The notes under the pieces were generated by a model that saw only the letters and a program-made list of their open reading frames with translations, did not search any database and was not told the origin of the DNA. The position numbers were made by a program, and so were the translations under genes. From Rickettsiales bacterium (GTDB lineage: Bacteria; Pseudomonadota; Alphaproteobacteria; Rickettsiales; Deianiraeaceae), in contig CANKQN010000007.1 in assembly GCA_947485035.1 (NCBI GenBank), positions 1 through 16,780 of the forward strand: a DNA stretch of 16,780 bases. Reading direction: 5' to 3'. How positions within the stretch are numbered: position 1 is the first letter of the stretch; every line of letters starts with the position of its first letter. This document shows positions 1 through 7,778 of the stretch, piece after piece.

Positions 1-1
1 A

Positions 2-187
2 GCACGAGCAGAAGCAAGAGCAATAAGAATCGAAAATTTGCAACCAGACTTTGAATCTCAGTTAAATGTGCAAGACAATCAAGCTCTTATTAATACCAAC
101 GCTCATTTTCGAAGCATGATTCATGCAGACATTAGTTATAGAAAGATAACTGAAGAAAATGAAAAGAACAACAATCAACGCCAATAA
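2..187 (+). CDS. C-terminal fragment of an unrecognised protein
   Basis: An open frame enters from the left edge and ends at TAA 185-187, giving 61 residues. The fragment is highly polar: it begins with an Ala/Arg/Glu-rich stretch and ends in an Asn/Gln/Glu/Lys-rich tail (EENEKNNNQRQ), typical of a disordered C-terminus. No domain motif is visible and I do not recognise the family. The other two forward frames are not comparably open (one hits TGA within 18 codons). It converges on gpmI, with only 35 bp between the two stop codons. The protein's start and main domain lie outside the window. Confidence 0.6.
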   Translation, partial: ARAEARAIRIENLQPDFESQLNVQDNQALINTNAHFRSMIHADISYRKITEENEKNNNQRQ

Positions 188-212
188 AAAGCAGGGGGGA
201 ATGTCTTAAGTT

Positions 213-231
213 TTGCTGTAAATCACAGCAA
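213..231. terminator. Weak hairpin at convergent gene ends
   Basis: A perfect 7-bp inverted repeat (TTGCTGT / ACAGCAA) with a 5-nt loop overlaps the gpmI stop codon and lies 25 bp past the upstream gene's stop. It has no clear T-tract on either strand, so its activity as an intrinsic terminator is doubtful. Placement between two convergent genes is the main argument for it. Confidence 0.25.
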
Positions 232-1659
232 TCCTTCAAGCATTTCTCTCGGTTTTGGAAGTTCCATTAAATCAAGAACCGTTCCCGCAATATGTGCAAG
301 GCTTCCCGCCATTAATTTGTGCGGATTTTTCGAAACTAAAATTAAAGGAACAACGCCCGTTGTGTGTTGAGTGTGAATTTCTCCCGTTTTTGTATCAACC
401 ATTTCTTCCAAATTGCCGTGGTCTGCTGTAATTAGAAGTTCGTATCCATTTTCAAGAACGCATTTTTCCAAATTGCCAAGGAAAATATCAATGTGTGCCG
501 CCGCCTGTTTTGCAGCCTCAAAATTCCCGCTATGACCAACCATATCCCCATTTGCAATGTTAATTACAATGAAATCCTGCGAATTTTCTTCAATTTTTGC
601 AAAAAGGCGTTCTTGAAGTTCGTAAATTGACATTTCAGGTTGAAGATCGTAAGTTTTAACATTTGGAGATTGAATCAAAATTCGTTCTTCAAACTGCCCT
701 TGCGTCTCTTTTCCGCCGTTGAAAAAAAATGTTACATGAGCATACTTTTCCGTTTCGGCAATGTGCAAATGCCTTTTCCCGTGAAGTTCAAGAACATCAA
801 CAAGCGTGTTTTGAATGTTATTTTGTTCAAAAAGAACCGTTGTTTTGCTTGCGATTGTTTTGGAGTATTGCGTCATGCAAATGATATTGGAAAACAGACT
901 GGAATCAATTACGATTTGAGTCAACTGCCGCATGCGGTCTGCTCTAAAATTTGCAAAAAAAATTGAATCGCCAGATTTTACACCTTCAAAATTTCCAATA
1001 ATACAAGGTTCGAAGAATTCATCGGAAATTTTCTGCGAATGAAAATGCTCCGTTGCTTTTTGGATATTATCAAATTTCATTGCAGAATTTCCCATTAAGG
1101 AAGCAAAATATGCCTCCGTCCTCTCAATTTTCCCGTCTCTATCCATCGCAAAAAAACGCCCTGAAATTGTTGCAATGTTAAGTCCTTTAAAATACTCAAT
1201 TGTGGAGGCAAATTCATTTGGGGGAACATCTCGCCCATCGGTAATTATATGCAAAAATACGGTTTTTCCAAGACTTTCAAGAATTTTATATGCGTGAAGA
1301 ATGTGCGATAAGCTTGAATGTACTCCGCCTGTGGAACACAAGCCAACCAAATGCACTGTGCGTGAAAGCGAGGTTTTTACAAGTTTTGCATCAAATTCAC
1401 CGCTTTGAATTGAAAGATTTATTCGTGGAAGATCTTGATACACAACCCTGCCGCAGCCAATGGTCATGTGTCCAACTTCGGAATTTCCCATTTGCCCTTC
1501 TGGAAGACCAACTGCAATCCCTGATGTTTCAAGCTGCGTGCTGGAATAACTCCCAAGCATTCGCTGAAAATTTGGCGTTTTGCCTTGAAATATTGCGTTG
1601 TATTTATAGGTTTTATCGCCAATGCCAAAGCCGTCCAAAATGCACAAAATTGTTTTCAT
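223..1659 (-). CDS. gpmI: 2,3-bisphosphoglycerate-independent phosphoglycerate mutase
   Basis: This cytosolic glycolytic/gluconeogenic enzyme interconverts 3- and 2-phosphoglycerate through a phosphoserine intermediate, using two Mn ions. The 478-residue protein has the alkaline-phosphatase-like core: metal Asp9 in LDGFG, nucleophile Ser60 in GQMGNSEVGH, substrate-binding VHS (about 113-115) and TDGRD (140-144), FRADRMRQL, GDMVGHSGN, ADHGN (Asp413, His414) and His432 in HTQHTTG. The family is usually about 510 residues, so this is a compact but complete version. The ATG at 1659 opens directly on the conserved N-terminal strand (MKTILCILDGFG). A TATAAT/TTGAAA promoter lies just upstream. The gene is monocistronic here, divergent from recN. 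Confidence 0.97.
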   Translation of the reverse strand: MKTILCILDGFGIGDKTYKYNAIFQGKTPNFQRMLGSYSSTQLETSGIAVGLPEGQMGNSEVGHMTIGCGRVVYQDLPRINLSIQSGEFDAKLVKTSLSRTVHLVGLCSTGGVHSSLSHILHAYKILESLGKTVFLHIITDGRDVPPNEFASTIEYFKGLNIATISGRFFAMDRDGKIERTEAYFASLMGNSAMKFDNIQKATEHFHSQKISDEFFEPCIIGNFEGVKSGDSIFFANFRADRMRQLTQIVIDSSLFSNIICMTQYSKTIASKTTVLFEQNNIQNTLVDVLELHGKRHLHIAETEKYAHVTFFFNGGKETQGQFEERILIQSPNVKTYDLQPEMSIYELQERLFAKIEENSQDFIVINIANGDMVGHSGNFEAAKQAAAHIDIFLGNLEKCVLENGYELLITADHGNLEEMVDTKTGEIHTQHTTGVVPLILVSKNPHKLMAGSLAHIAGTVLDLMELPKPREMLEGLL

Positions 1660-1675
1660 TGCTTTGCTATAATTT

Positions 1676-1705
1676 ATTATATAGTGAGTAATTGTCGTTT
1701 TTCAA
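1676..1705 (-). promoter_or_regulatory. Probable sigma-70 promoter of gpmI
   Basis: On the minus strand there is TTGAAA (1705-1700), an 18-nt spacer, and a perfect TATAAT (1681-1676). The -10 ends 16 nt before the gpmI ATG, so the transcript leader would be only about 10 nt. This is close to leaderless and fits the absence of a Shine-Dalgarno motif. Confidence 0.55.
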
Positions 1706-1767
1706 AAAATCAAGAAAAAGGGATTAAAAATGGCGACCTCCTGCAATGATATCCCCACAAGTGTATC

Positions 1768-1783
1768 ACTGTAATATTACAGT
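1768..1783. promoter_or_regulatory. Perfect 16-bp palindrome, operator-like
   Basis: ACTGTAATATTACAGT is an exact palindrome between gpmI and recN, flanked by further near-symmetric TAT/ATA. The half-site CTGT-N6-ACAG resembles an enterobacterial LexA box (CTGT-N8-ACAG), but the spacing is 2 nt short. It is also not the GTTC-N7-GTTC box typical of alphaproteobacterial LexA. It is therefore a candidate operator for an unknown dimeric regulator. Confidence 0.4.
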
Positions 1784-1813
1784 ATAACAAAAATACAAAA
1801 AGAAAAAAAATTG

Positions 1814-1907
1814 TTCTCCACTTTCCGAAGCATTGTTATCATAGACCAACTACATTATGCGAAGATAACACACCAAGGAAGCGTTGAGATGAAGTTTTTG
1901 TGGAGGA
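1814..1907 (+). other. Nested inverted repeats, possible structured RNA
   Basis: The outer arms TTCTCCAC (1814-1821) and GTGGAGGA (1900-1907) pair over 8 bp including one G-T. The inner arms TGTTATC (1834-1840) and GATAACA (1864-1870) pair perfectly over 7 bp. The arrangement could form a stem-loop of about 94 nt in the recN leader or be a small RNA. There is no terminator-like T-tract after it, and no match to the SRP RNA, tmRNA or RNase P motifs I know. Confidence 0.25.
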
Positions 1908-1919
1908 AAAAAATAAAGC

Positions 1920-1947
1920 TTGAAAAAAATTAATCACGCATTATTTA
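1920..1947 (+). promoter_or_regulatory. Possible recN promoter
   Basis: TTGAAA (1920-1925), a 16-nt spacer and TATTTA (1942-1947) lie just before the recN ATG at 1964. The -10 is a poor match, and A/T richness makes chance matches likely. Confidence 0.25.
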
Positions 1948-1963
1948 ATTTAAAAAACACCGT

Positions 1964-3658
1964 ATGCTTAAAGTTCTCACAATTGAAAATATAATACTTA
2001 TCAAGCGAACAACTCTTCATTTTGAAGGCGGTTTGTGCGTGCTTACCGGTGAAACAGGTGCGGGGAAATCTATAATTTTGAACTCAATTTTAACGCTATT
2101 TGGAAAGGAGACAAAATCCAAAGCATTGGTTCGGCAGGGGTGTAAATATGGTGCAATTGAAGGAATTTTTGATAATGTTCCCGAAGAAACAGAAAAACTT
2201 TTAATTCAACACGCAATAACTCCTGACCGTGAACTCAAAATTAAGTGCATAATTCAAGCAAACGGTGCAATAACATCATTCATCAACAACGAACAAGTTG
2301 CTTCGGAAGTTATTAAACAAGTGGGGGAGACTTTAATTGAGGTGAACCGCCAGCATGAACAAACTTACCTAATGGAAGAAAAAAACCACATATCAATTCT
2401 TGATGACTACGCTTCTTCTGGCGAATTATTATTGAATTTAGAGGAAGTCTATCGCAAAATTCAAATATGTGAAAGAGAAATTCAAGAAACGATTACACGC
2501 AACAAACAGATTGCATTCGAGATTGACTACTTGAAGGATACTCAAAAGGAAATTAAAGAAGCAGGTGTTGGCGAAAAAGAATACGAAGAACTTCAAGACA
2601 AACGCATTCAAAACAAGAAAAAACATAGCACATTTCAAACCCTAACATCGGCATCTTCAAAGCTTGAACAAGCTTCAGTCGGCCAAGTTCTTATGAATAT
2701 TCACCGCATGATTTCCCCAATCGTTGCAATGAATTTAAGTTCAAACACTGACGAAGAAAAACCACAAAACGAAATGGAAAGCCTTTCTGAAACAATTGAC
2801 CGCATCTGCATTGATATTCAAGAAGTTGAAGCGGCGATTGAATCGTTAATTCAACAAAACTATATAAACATTTCCGAAATTGACCAAGACGAAGAACGCT
2901 TTTTCTTCCTGCAAGATCTTGCCAAAAAGTACAAAACACAGCCGTTTGAACTTCACCAATATTTAATTGATGTAACAAAAAAAATCGATGGCTTCAACAA
3001 AACCGAGGAATCCATTATTGAACTTACAAAGCAACAAAAAGTTTTGGAAGGACAATACTTCGAAATCGCCAAAAAATTGAGTGCACTTCGCACTTCTGCC
3101 GGCAAGGAATTGGCTGAAAAAGTTAATGAATCGCTCAAAGCTTTGCAAATGGAAGGTGCATGTTTTGATATTAACATTGAACAAAGCAAAATGCGAAAAA
3201 ATGGCATTGACATCGTCTCCTTCATGATAGAAACCAACAAAAACATGGGTTTTGACCGCCTCTCCAAAATTGCATCAGGTGGGGAAATTTCCCGAATTGT
3301 TCTTGCAATTAAAGCAGCAATTGTGCATTTAAGGCAAATTCCTTGCGTAATTTTTGACGAAATCGACACTGGAATTAGTGGAAAAACAAGTGATTCCGTT
3401 GGAAAGGTTATGCTGAAACTAGCACAATCTGTTCAAATTATTGTCATAACTCACCAACCACAAGTTGCAGCGAAAGCTCACGACCACTTCCGCATAACTA
3501 AAACCAATGCCGAAAACAAAACAACAAACGCAAACGAAACCGAAACAACCGTTGAAAAACTTACAAATGACGAAAGGGTTCACGAAATTGCCCGCCTGCT
3601 TTCCGGTGCAAATGTTTCAGATGAAGCAATTTCAAATGCAAAAATTTTACTTGGGTGA
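1964..3658 (+). CDS. recN: DNA repair protein RecN
   Basis: RecN is an SMC-like ATPase that acts in double-strand-break repair, promoting RecA-dependent joining of DNA ends. The 564-residue protein has the split ATPase of the family. Walker A GETGAGKS is at 29-36. A central helical, Glu/Lys/Gln-rich coiled-coil region spans about 150-400. Then come the ABC signature ASGGEIS (437-443), Walker B VIFDEIDTG (Asp465-Glu466) and the switch region VITHQPQVA. Length matches the usual 550-570. The ATG at 1964 opens on the canonical MLKVLTIENI start, with no clear Shine-Dalgarno. RecN is often SOS-induced. A palindrome lies about 180 bp upstream, but its spacing does not match known LexA boxes. secD follows closely and may be co-transcribed. 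Confidence 0.96.
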   Translation: MLKVLTIENIILIKRTTLHFEGGLCVLTGETGAGKSIILNSILTLFGKETKSKALVRQGCKYGAIEGIFDNVPEETEKLLIQHAITPDRELKIKCIIQANGAITSFINNEQVASEVIKQVGETLIEVNRQHEQTYLMEEKNHISILDDYASSGELLLNLEEVYRKIQICEREIQETITRNKQIAFEIDYLKDTQKEIKEAGVGEKEYEELQDKRIQNKKKHSTFQTLTSASSKLEQASVGQVLMNIHRMISPIVAMNLSSNTDEEKPQNEMESLSETIDRICIDIQEVEAAIESLIQQNYINISEIDQDEERFFFLQDLAKKYKTQPFELHQYLIDVTKKIDGFNKTEESIIELTKQQKVLEGQYFEIAKKLSALRTSAGKELAEKVNESLKALQMEGACFDINIEQSKMRKNGIDIVSFMIETNKNMGFDRLSKIASGGEISRIVLAIKAAIVHLRQIPCVIFDEIDTGISGKTSDSVGKVMLKLAQSVQIIVITHQPQVAAKAHDHFRITKTNAENKTTNANETETTVEKLTNDERVHEIARLLSGANVSDEAISNAKILLG

Positions 3659-3659
3659 T

Positions 3660-3764
3660 ATGCTGAAAAAATATTTTAAATTTGCAATAATACTTGCAAT
3701 GTTCTTTCTTTGCATTCTTGCTTTCACAGATTCCACCCAGTTATTCAGCGATTTATTTAACTAA
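3660..3764 (+). CDS. Possible 34-aa hydrophobic mini-protein before secD
   Basis: A short ORF starts 1 nt after the recN TGA and stops 7 nt before the secD ATG, filling the gap almost exactly. It encodes a positively charged start (MLKKYFK), a strongly hydrophobic segment (FAIILAMFFLCILAF) and a short tail (TDSTQLFSDLFN). That is the pattern of a signal sequence or single transmembrane helix. No Shine-Dalgarno is evident. It could be a small membrane protein, an upstream peptide that couples secD translation to export, or a chance ORF in A/T-rich DNA. It does not resemble YajC, the usual small SecD neighbour. Existence is unproven. Confidence 0.35.
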   Translation: MLKKYFKFAIILAMFFLCILAFTDSTQLFSDLFN

Positions 3765-3771
3765 AAAAATT

Positions 3772-5310
3772 ATGAAAACCACAAAAACTCAGCTTTTCAC
3801 ATTAATTTCAGTCGTAATAATTACAAGTATATTCACGCTTGGAAATATCTTCAACATTCCGGCACTGAAAAATTACAGAATGAATCTTGGTCTGGATTTA
3901 CAAGGCGGGACAGATATTATTTTGAAGGTTGATACTCGTGATTATATTATTAACTACAAAAAAAACGCCATTGCTGAAATTCAAAAAGCGTTATACGAAG
4001 AAAAAGTTGGATACAAGAACTTTGAAGTGACAAAAAATTCGCCATCATTTGAAATTCGCAACGAAAAAGATGCGAAAAAAGTGAAGAAGATCCTCAAAAA
4101 AAATGCAATTGATTTCAAAAACAACGACAACATTTTCACGCTGGATATTTCTGCGGAAAATCTTGAAAAAATTCAAGCCAAAGTTGTTGAACAATCAATT
4201 GAAATTATCCGCAAAAGGGTTGATGAAATGGGCAATAAGGAAATTTCTATCCACGGTGTTGATAACGACAAAATTTCGCTTCAAATTCCCGGAAAAAACG
4301 ATCCGGCTGCCATCGAAAAATTACTCAACACACAAGCAAAACTGACATTTCATCTCATGGATTCAACGCCATTCGTTTCACCGGAAAATTTTATCGCAAA
4401 AGACGGCGTTACACTTATGGGCGATGTAAATTCGGAAAATGAAAGCCAGCAAAACCCCGAACAGCAAATGCGTTATTCTGTGAAAAACGAAGTGATTATT
4501 GACGGTGCGGACCTTGAAGAAGCCTCCGCAATTATTACCCAAGAAGGGCAGGCTGCCGTTTCGTTCAGGTTCAATAAACGAGCATCACAAACATTTGCTG
4601 ATGTCACATTTCAAAATATCGGCAAGCCATTTGCCATTGTTTTGGACGGCAAAGTTCTTTCAGCACCAAACATTAAAGAGCCAATAACCGGCGGTTCTGG
4701 TGTAATTTCAGGATCGTTTGATGCAAAAACCGCAAACGAGCTTGCACTCTTGCTTCGTGCTGGAGCACTTCCCGCAAAAATTGAAATTGTGCAACAGCAA
4801 AATATCAGTGCAACTTTGGGGCGTGAATCGATTGATATGGCGGTGAAATCTATGATTTTTGGAGTGATTTTAGTCTGTGTCTACATGTTTTATCGCTATA
4901 AATTCCTTGCAATAACAGCCATTGCATCACTTGTTGTGAACATGCTTTGCGTAATAGCATTTCTTTCAATTTTTGGCTCAACCCTAACATTGCCTGGAAT
5001 TGCCGGACTAATTTTAACAGTTGGAATGGCGGTTGATGGCAATATTATCATTTTCGAAAATATCAGGTCGCTACAACGGGTGTTACATCGTGAAGATGTC
5101 TATGATGAAGGATTTGCAAAGGCAACTCCTGCAATTGTAGACGCAAACATCACAACCATTCTGGGTGCCGTTATGCTTTACGAATTTGGATTTGGTGTAA
5201 TTCGTGGCTTTGCATTGACGCTCATTATTGGTGTGATATTCTCGATTTTTTCCTCTTTGTATGTCACAAAAATTTTGATGGGAATGAAACAGTTCAAGCC
5301 TACAAAGTGA
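3772..5310 (+). CDS. secD: Protein translocase subunit SecD
   Basis: SecD is an inner-membrane RND-like subunit that, with SecF, uses the proton gradient to pull exported proteins out of the SecYEG channel. The 512-residue protein has an N-terminal transmembrane helix (about 8-27), LGLDLQGGTDI and the P1 periplasmic domain with VEQSIEIIRKRVDEMG. Five more C-terminal helices follow (about 355-505), containing GIAGLILTVGMAVDGNIIIFENIR; Asp422 lies in this segment. Length is in the range for alphaproteobacterial forms. An upstream in-frame ATG at 3694 would add 26 residues. I prefer 3772, because the extension overlaps the mini-ORF and the shorter start gives a normal N-terminal helix. secF is not downstream, since the next gene is convergent trkA, so SecF must be encoded elsewhere. 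Confidence 0.95.
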   Translation: MKTTKTQLFTLISVVIITSIFTLGNIFNIPALKNYRMNLGLDLQGGTDIILKVDTRDYIINYKKNAIAEIQKALYEEKVGYKNFEVTKNSPSFEIRNEKDAKKVKKILKKNAIDFKNNDNIFTLDISAENLEKIQAKVVEQSIEIIRKRVDEMGNKEISIHGVDNDKISLQIPGKNDPAAIEKLLNTQAKLTFHLMDSTPFVSPENFIAKDGVTLMGDVNSENESQQNPEQQMRYSVKNEVIIDGADLEEASAIITQEGQAAVSFRFNKRASQTFADVTFQNIGKPFAIVLDGKVLSAPNIKEPITGGSGVISGSFDAKTANELALLLRAGALPAKIEIVQQQNISATLGRESIDMAVKSMIFGVILVCVYMFYRYKFLAITAIASLVVNMLCVIAFLSIFGSTLTLPGIAGLILTVGMAVDGNIIIFENIRSLQRVLHREDVYDEGFAKATPAIVDANITTILGAVMLYEFGFGVIRGFALTLIIGVIFSIFSSLYVTKILMGMKQFKPTK

Positions 5311-5366
5311 ATTTCACACAGCGATTTTTGCACATTGACTTGGGCGGTTTTGAATATTTGACAACA

Positions 5367-6710
5367 CTACACCACAAGTTTTTCCAGCTTTGTCACGAAT
5401 TGGAATGGCAAAATTCCAACGACCATATCGTGTTCTGCGAATTTTTCCACCTTGCGTTCAAGGTTATCGTTGCGAATTATGCCAAGCACATTCATTTTGA
5501 TATCCAAAATTTTTGCAACTTCAAGACCATTTAAAGCCGAAGATTTTGCGACGGTGAACGCACAAATGCTGTAAGCTCCATCGCAAATTGTCTTTTGTTT
5601 TATTGAACTTTTTTCACCAATATAGTTCAAAATTTGTGAAATTGTGATATCGCGAGTGTTAATGATATTGCTCATGGCAAGGTCTTGGAAAACATCATAA
5701 TAGTTGTGTTCGTCAATAAGTGTGAAACATTCGACAATACCAAGGTTTTTTGCGATCAAACTTGTAAAAAGATTTGTTTCGTCTCTGCCTGAAACGCTAA
5801 TGATTGCATCAACATTGCCGCATTCTTGAATAACTTCTCTTTCTTGCATATTGCCATGAATTACCAGTGAGGAATTGAGGTTGTCGCTGAGGAAATTGCA
5901 CCGATCTTCGTCTTTTTCAATAATTGTAACATTAAAATGGTGATTTTGCAAAATTTGGGCGATGTGAAATCCGATTTCACCACATCCGCATATTACAATA
6001 TTTTTCAGGCGAGAGTTATGCCCATTTAGCGAGCGAATGATCGTCGCGATATCTTTATTTTCCGTTAAAATGTATATTTCATCGCCTTTTTGGATTATTG
6101 TCTCATTTTTTATGCAAATCACCTGTTCATTTCTGCGAATAAAACACATTGAGAAATCTTCAATATCAGCAATTTCCAGCTGTTTTTTGATATCACACAC
6201 GGTTTTATCTTCAAGATTCAACCCCGCAATAATCGAAATGATGCTGTATTTTCCTTGATCAACAGGGAAGTTGTTTTCAATGCCTGTATTTCCAAGCATT
6301 TCAACGATGTGTTTTGCAACGGCAATTTCGGGCGAAATTATGTGATCAATCGCAATAACGGATTTGTTATAAATGTGCGGAAGCCATTTGCGTTGGATAT
6401 ACATTGGTGAGCGTATGCGGGCAATTTTCATTTTCACGCCAAACAATGTTGAGGCAATGTGCGAGGTCAGCATGTTCACTTCGTCAGATTTTGTCACACA
6501 GATAATCATATCGGCGTAAATTGCACCAGCAAGATCAAGAACCTCTGGTGATGATGAAACTCCACAAATTGTTTGAACATCAAGGTTTCGTGCAATTGAA
6601 AGGTTTTTATCAATTGAATCAATAATTGTTATATCGTTATCTGTGTTGAGCAAAAGCTGTTTTGCAACAGCTATGCCAACCTTGCCCGCACCGCAAATAA
6701 TGATTTTCAT
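5367..6710 (-). CDS. trkA: Trk potassium uptake regulatory protein TrkA
   Basis: TrkA is the cytoplasmic nucleotide-binding ring that gates the TrkH/TrkG potassium channel. The 447-residue protein contains two tandem RCK modules. The first Rossmann NAD-binding fold has GAGKVG (7-12) and Asp31 ending strand 2, followed by a TrkA-C domain (about 140-220). The second has GCGEIG (242-247) with Glu265 and a second TrkA-C domain. Family length is about 455-460. It is the last gene of the minus-strand run: its ATG lies 3 nt after the prfA stop, so translation is probably coupled. No trkH is present in the window. The 56-bp gap to convergent secD shows no obvious terminator hairpin. Confidence 0.94.
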   Translation of the reverse strand: MKIIICGAGKVGIAVAKQLLLNTDNDITIIDSIDKNLSIARNLDVQTICGVSSSPEVLDLAGAIYADMIICVTKSDEVNMLTSHIASTLFGVKMKIARIRSPMYIQRKWLPHIYNKSVIAIDHIISPEIAVAKHIVEMLGNTGIENNFPVDQGKYSIISIIAGLNLEDKTVCDIKKQLEIADIEDFSMCFIRRNEQVICIKNETIIQKGDEIYILTENKDIATIIRSLNGHNSRLKNIVICGCGEIGFHIAQILQNHHFNVTIIEKDEDRCNFLSDNLNSSLVIHGNMQEREVIQECGNVDAIISVSGRDETNLFTSLIAKNLGIVECFTLIDEHNYYDVFQDLAMSNIINTRDITISQILNYIGEKSSIKQKTICDGAYSICAFTVAKSSALNGLEVAKILDIKMNVLGIIRNDNLERKVEKFAEHDMVVGILPFQFVTKLEKLVV

Positions 6711-6713
6711 ATA

Positions 6714-7778
6714 TTATTCTTCAAATGAACGCTGGAAATCTTCACGAAGCAGTTCGTCAATTATGTAATCGCACCTGCCTTCTTCCATAATTTCAACAAT
6801 TTTGTAAAGCGTAAGGTTAATTCTGTGGTCGGTAATTCTTCCTTGTGGGAAGTTGTATGTGCGAATACGTTCGCTGCGGTCTCCTGATCCAACCTGACTT
6901 TTCCTTGCTTCCGATGAAATTTTGTCACGCTCCTCCAAAAGACGATCATAAATTCTTGCACGAAGAATTTTCATGCCTTTTTCGCGGTTTTGAATTTGTG
7001 AACGACCGTCCTGACAATTCACCACAATTCCTGTTGGAAGGTGGGTAATTCTAACTGCAGATTCCGTAACATTGACATGTTGTCCACCTGCTCCCGATGA
7101 ACGAAATACATCAATTTTAATGTCCTTCTGCTCAATATTAACATCAACATCTTCGGCTTCGGGCATAACGGCAACAGTCACGGCACTTGTGTGAATTCGA
7201 CCAGAGTTTTCAGTTTCTGGAACTCTTTGCACGCGGTGTACTCCAGATTCAAACTTCATTTTCAAGAAGACATCTCTCCCTGAAAACGATGTAATTATCT
7301 CCTTATATCCACCAATATCATTTGATGAAATTGAAATTGGTTCAATTTTCCAGCCTTGGTTTTCCGCGTATTTCAAATACATTTTGTAAAGATTCGCCAC
7401 AAACAAAGCCGCTTCGTCGCCGCCTGTTCCAGCTCTAATTTCAAGGATAGCATTCTTTTTGTCATCCGCAGATTTTGGCATTAAAAGCATTTTGAGACTT
7501 TCGTCAATTTGCTCAACTTCTCCTTTTATTCGTTGAATTTCGCCTTCTGCCATTTCACGCATGTCATGGTCGGTTAACAATTCCCTTGCACCAAGTTCTT
7601 CGCCGATCAACTCCTCCCTTTTTTTGGCAACATCAACAATTTCTTCAATTTCGGCACGCTCTTTGGAAAGTTGAATCATTTCGTCCGGTTGAAGTTCAAT
7701 GTTTGAAAGCTTTGTTTCAATTTCGGCGAATTTATCGATAAATTTTTGTAACTTGCCTTGAAGTTTTGTGTTATTCAT
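6714..7778 (-). CDS. prfA: Peptide chain release factor 1
   Basis: RF1 recognises UAA and UAG stop codons and triggers peptide release from the ribosome. The 354-residue protein shows the catalytic GGQ (231-233) in SSGAGGQHVN. The stop-codon reading tripeptide appears as PET (187-189) in RVPETENSGRIHTSA; the family pattern is P-x-T, which distinguishes RF1 from RF2 (SPF). An N-terminal helical domain precedes RAGTGGDEA (115-123). Its ATG overlaps the upstream lipoprotein gene's TGA (ATGA, 4 nt), and trkA follows after 3 nt. The common partner prmC/hemK, which methylates the GGQ glutamine, is not next to it. Confidence 0.97.
   Translation of the reverse strand: MNNTKLQGKLQKFIDKFAEIETKLSNIELQPDEMIQLSKERAEIEEIVDVAKKREELIGEELGARELLTDHDMREMAEGEIQRIKGEVEQIDESLKMLLMPKSADDKKNAILEIRAGTGGDEAALFVANLYKMYLKYAENQGWKIEPISISSNDIGGYKEIITSFSGRDVFLKMKFESGVHRVQRVPETENSGRIHTSAVTVAVMPEAEDVDVNIEQKDIKIDVFRSSGAGGQHVNVTESAVRITHLPTGIVVNCQDGRSQIQNREKGMKILRARIYDRLLEERDKISSEARKSQVGSGDRSERIRTYNFPQGRITDHRINLTLYKIVEIMEEGRCDYIIDELLREDFQRSFEE

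Larger units (their letters stand above)
1660..1963. other. Divergent gpmI/recN intergenic region
   Basis: This 304-bp spacer between the gpmI and recN start codons is longer than most gaps in the window. It contains a minus-strand promoter for gpmI (1676-1705), a perfect 16-bp palindrome (1768-1783), a nested inverted repeat (about 1814-1907) and a weak possible recN promoter (1920-1947). No convincing protein-coding gene is present: the longest ATG-initiated frame noticed is a 14-codon ORF at 1730-1774. No tRNA-like cloverleaf was seen. Confidence 0.7.

Noticed and set aside
1730..1774. 14-codon ORF (MATSCNDIPTSVSL) preceded by AGGGA, ending in the palindrome upstream of recN
   Set aside because: Too short to judge, with no amino-acid run that would suggest an attenuator leader peptide.
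1814..1907. SRP RNA in the recN upstream region (AAGGAAGC resembles part of its conserved loop)
   Set aside because: The conserved TCAGG partner strand and tetraloop context are absent.
3694..3771. 26-codon N-terminal extension of secD
   Set aside because: It overlaps the mini-ORF, adds a second hydrophobic stretch before the normal first helix, and is not needed for family length.
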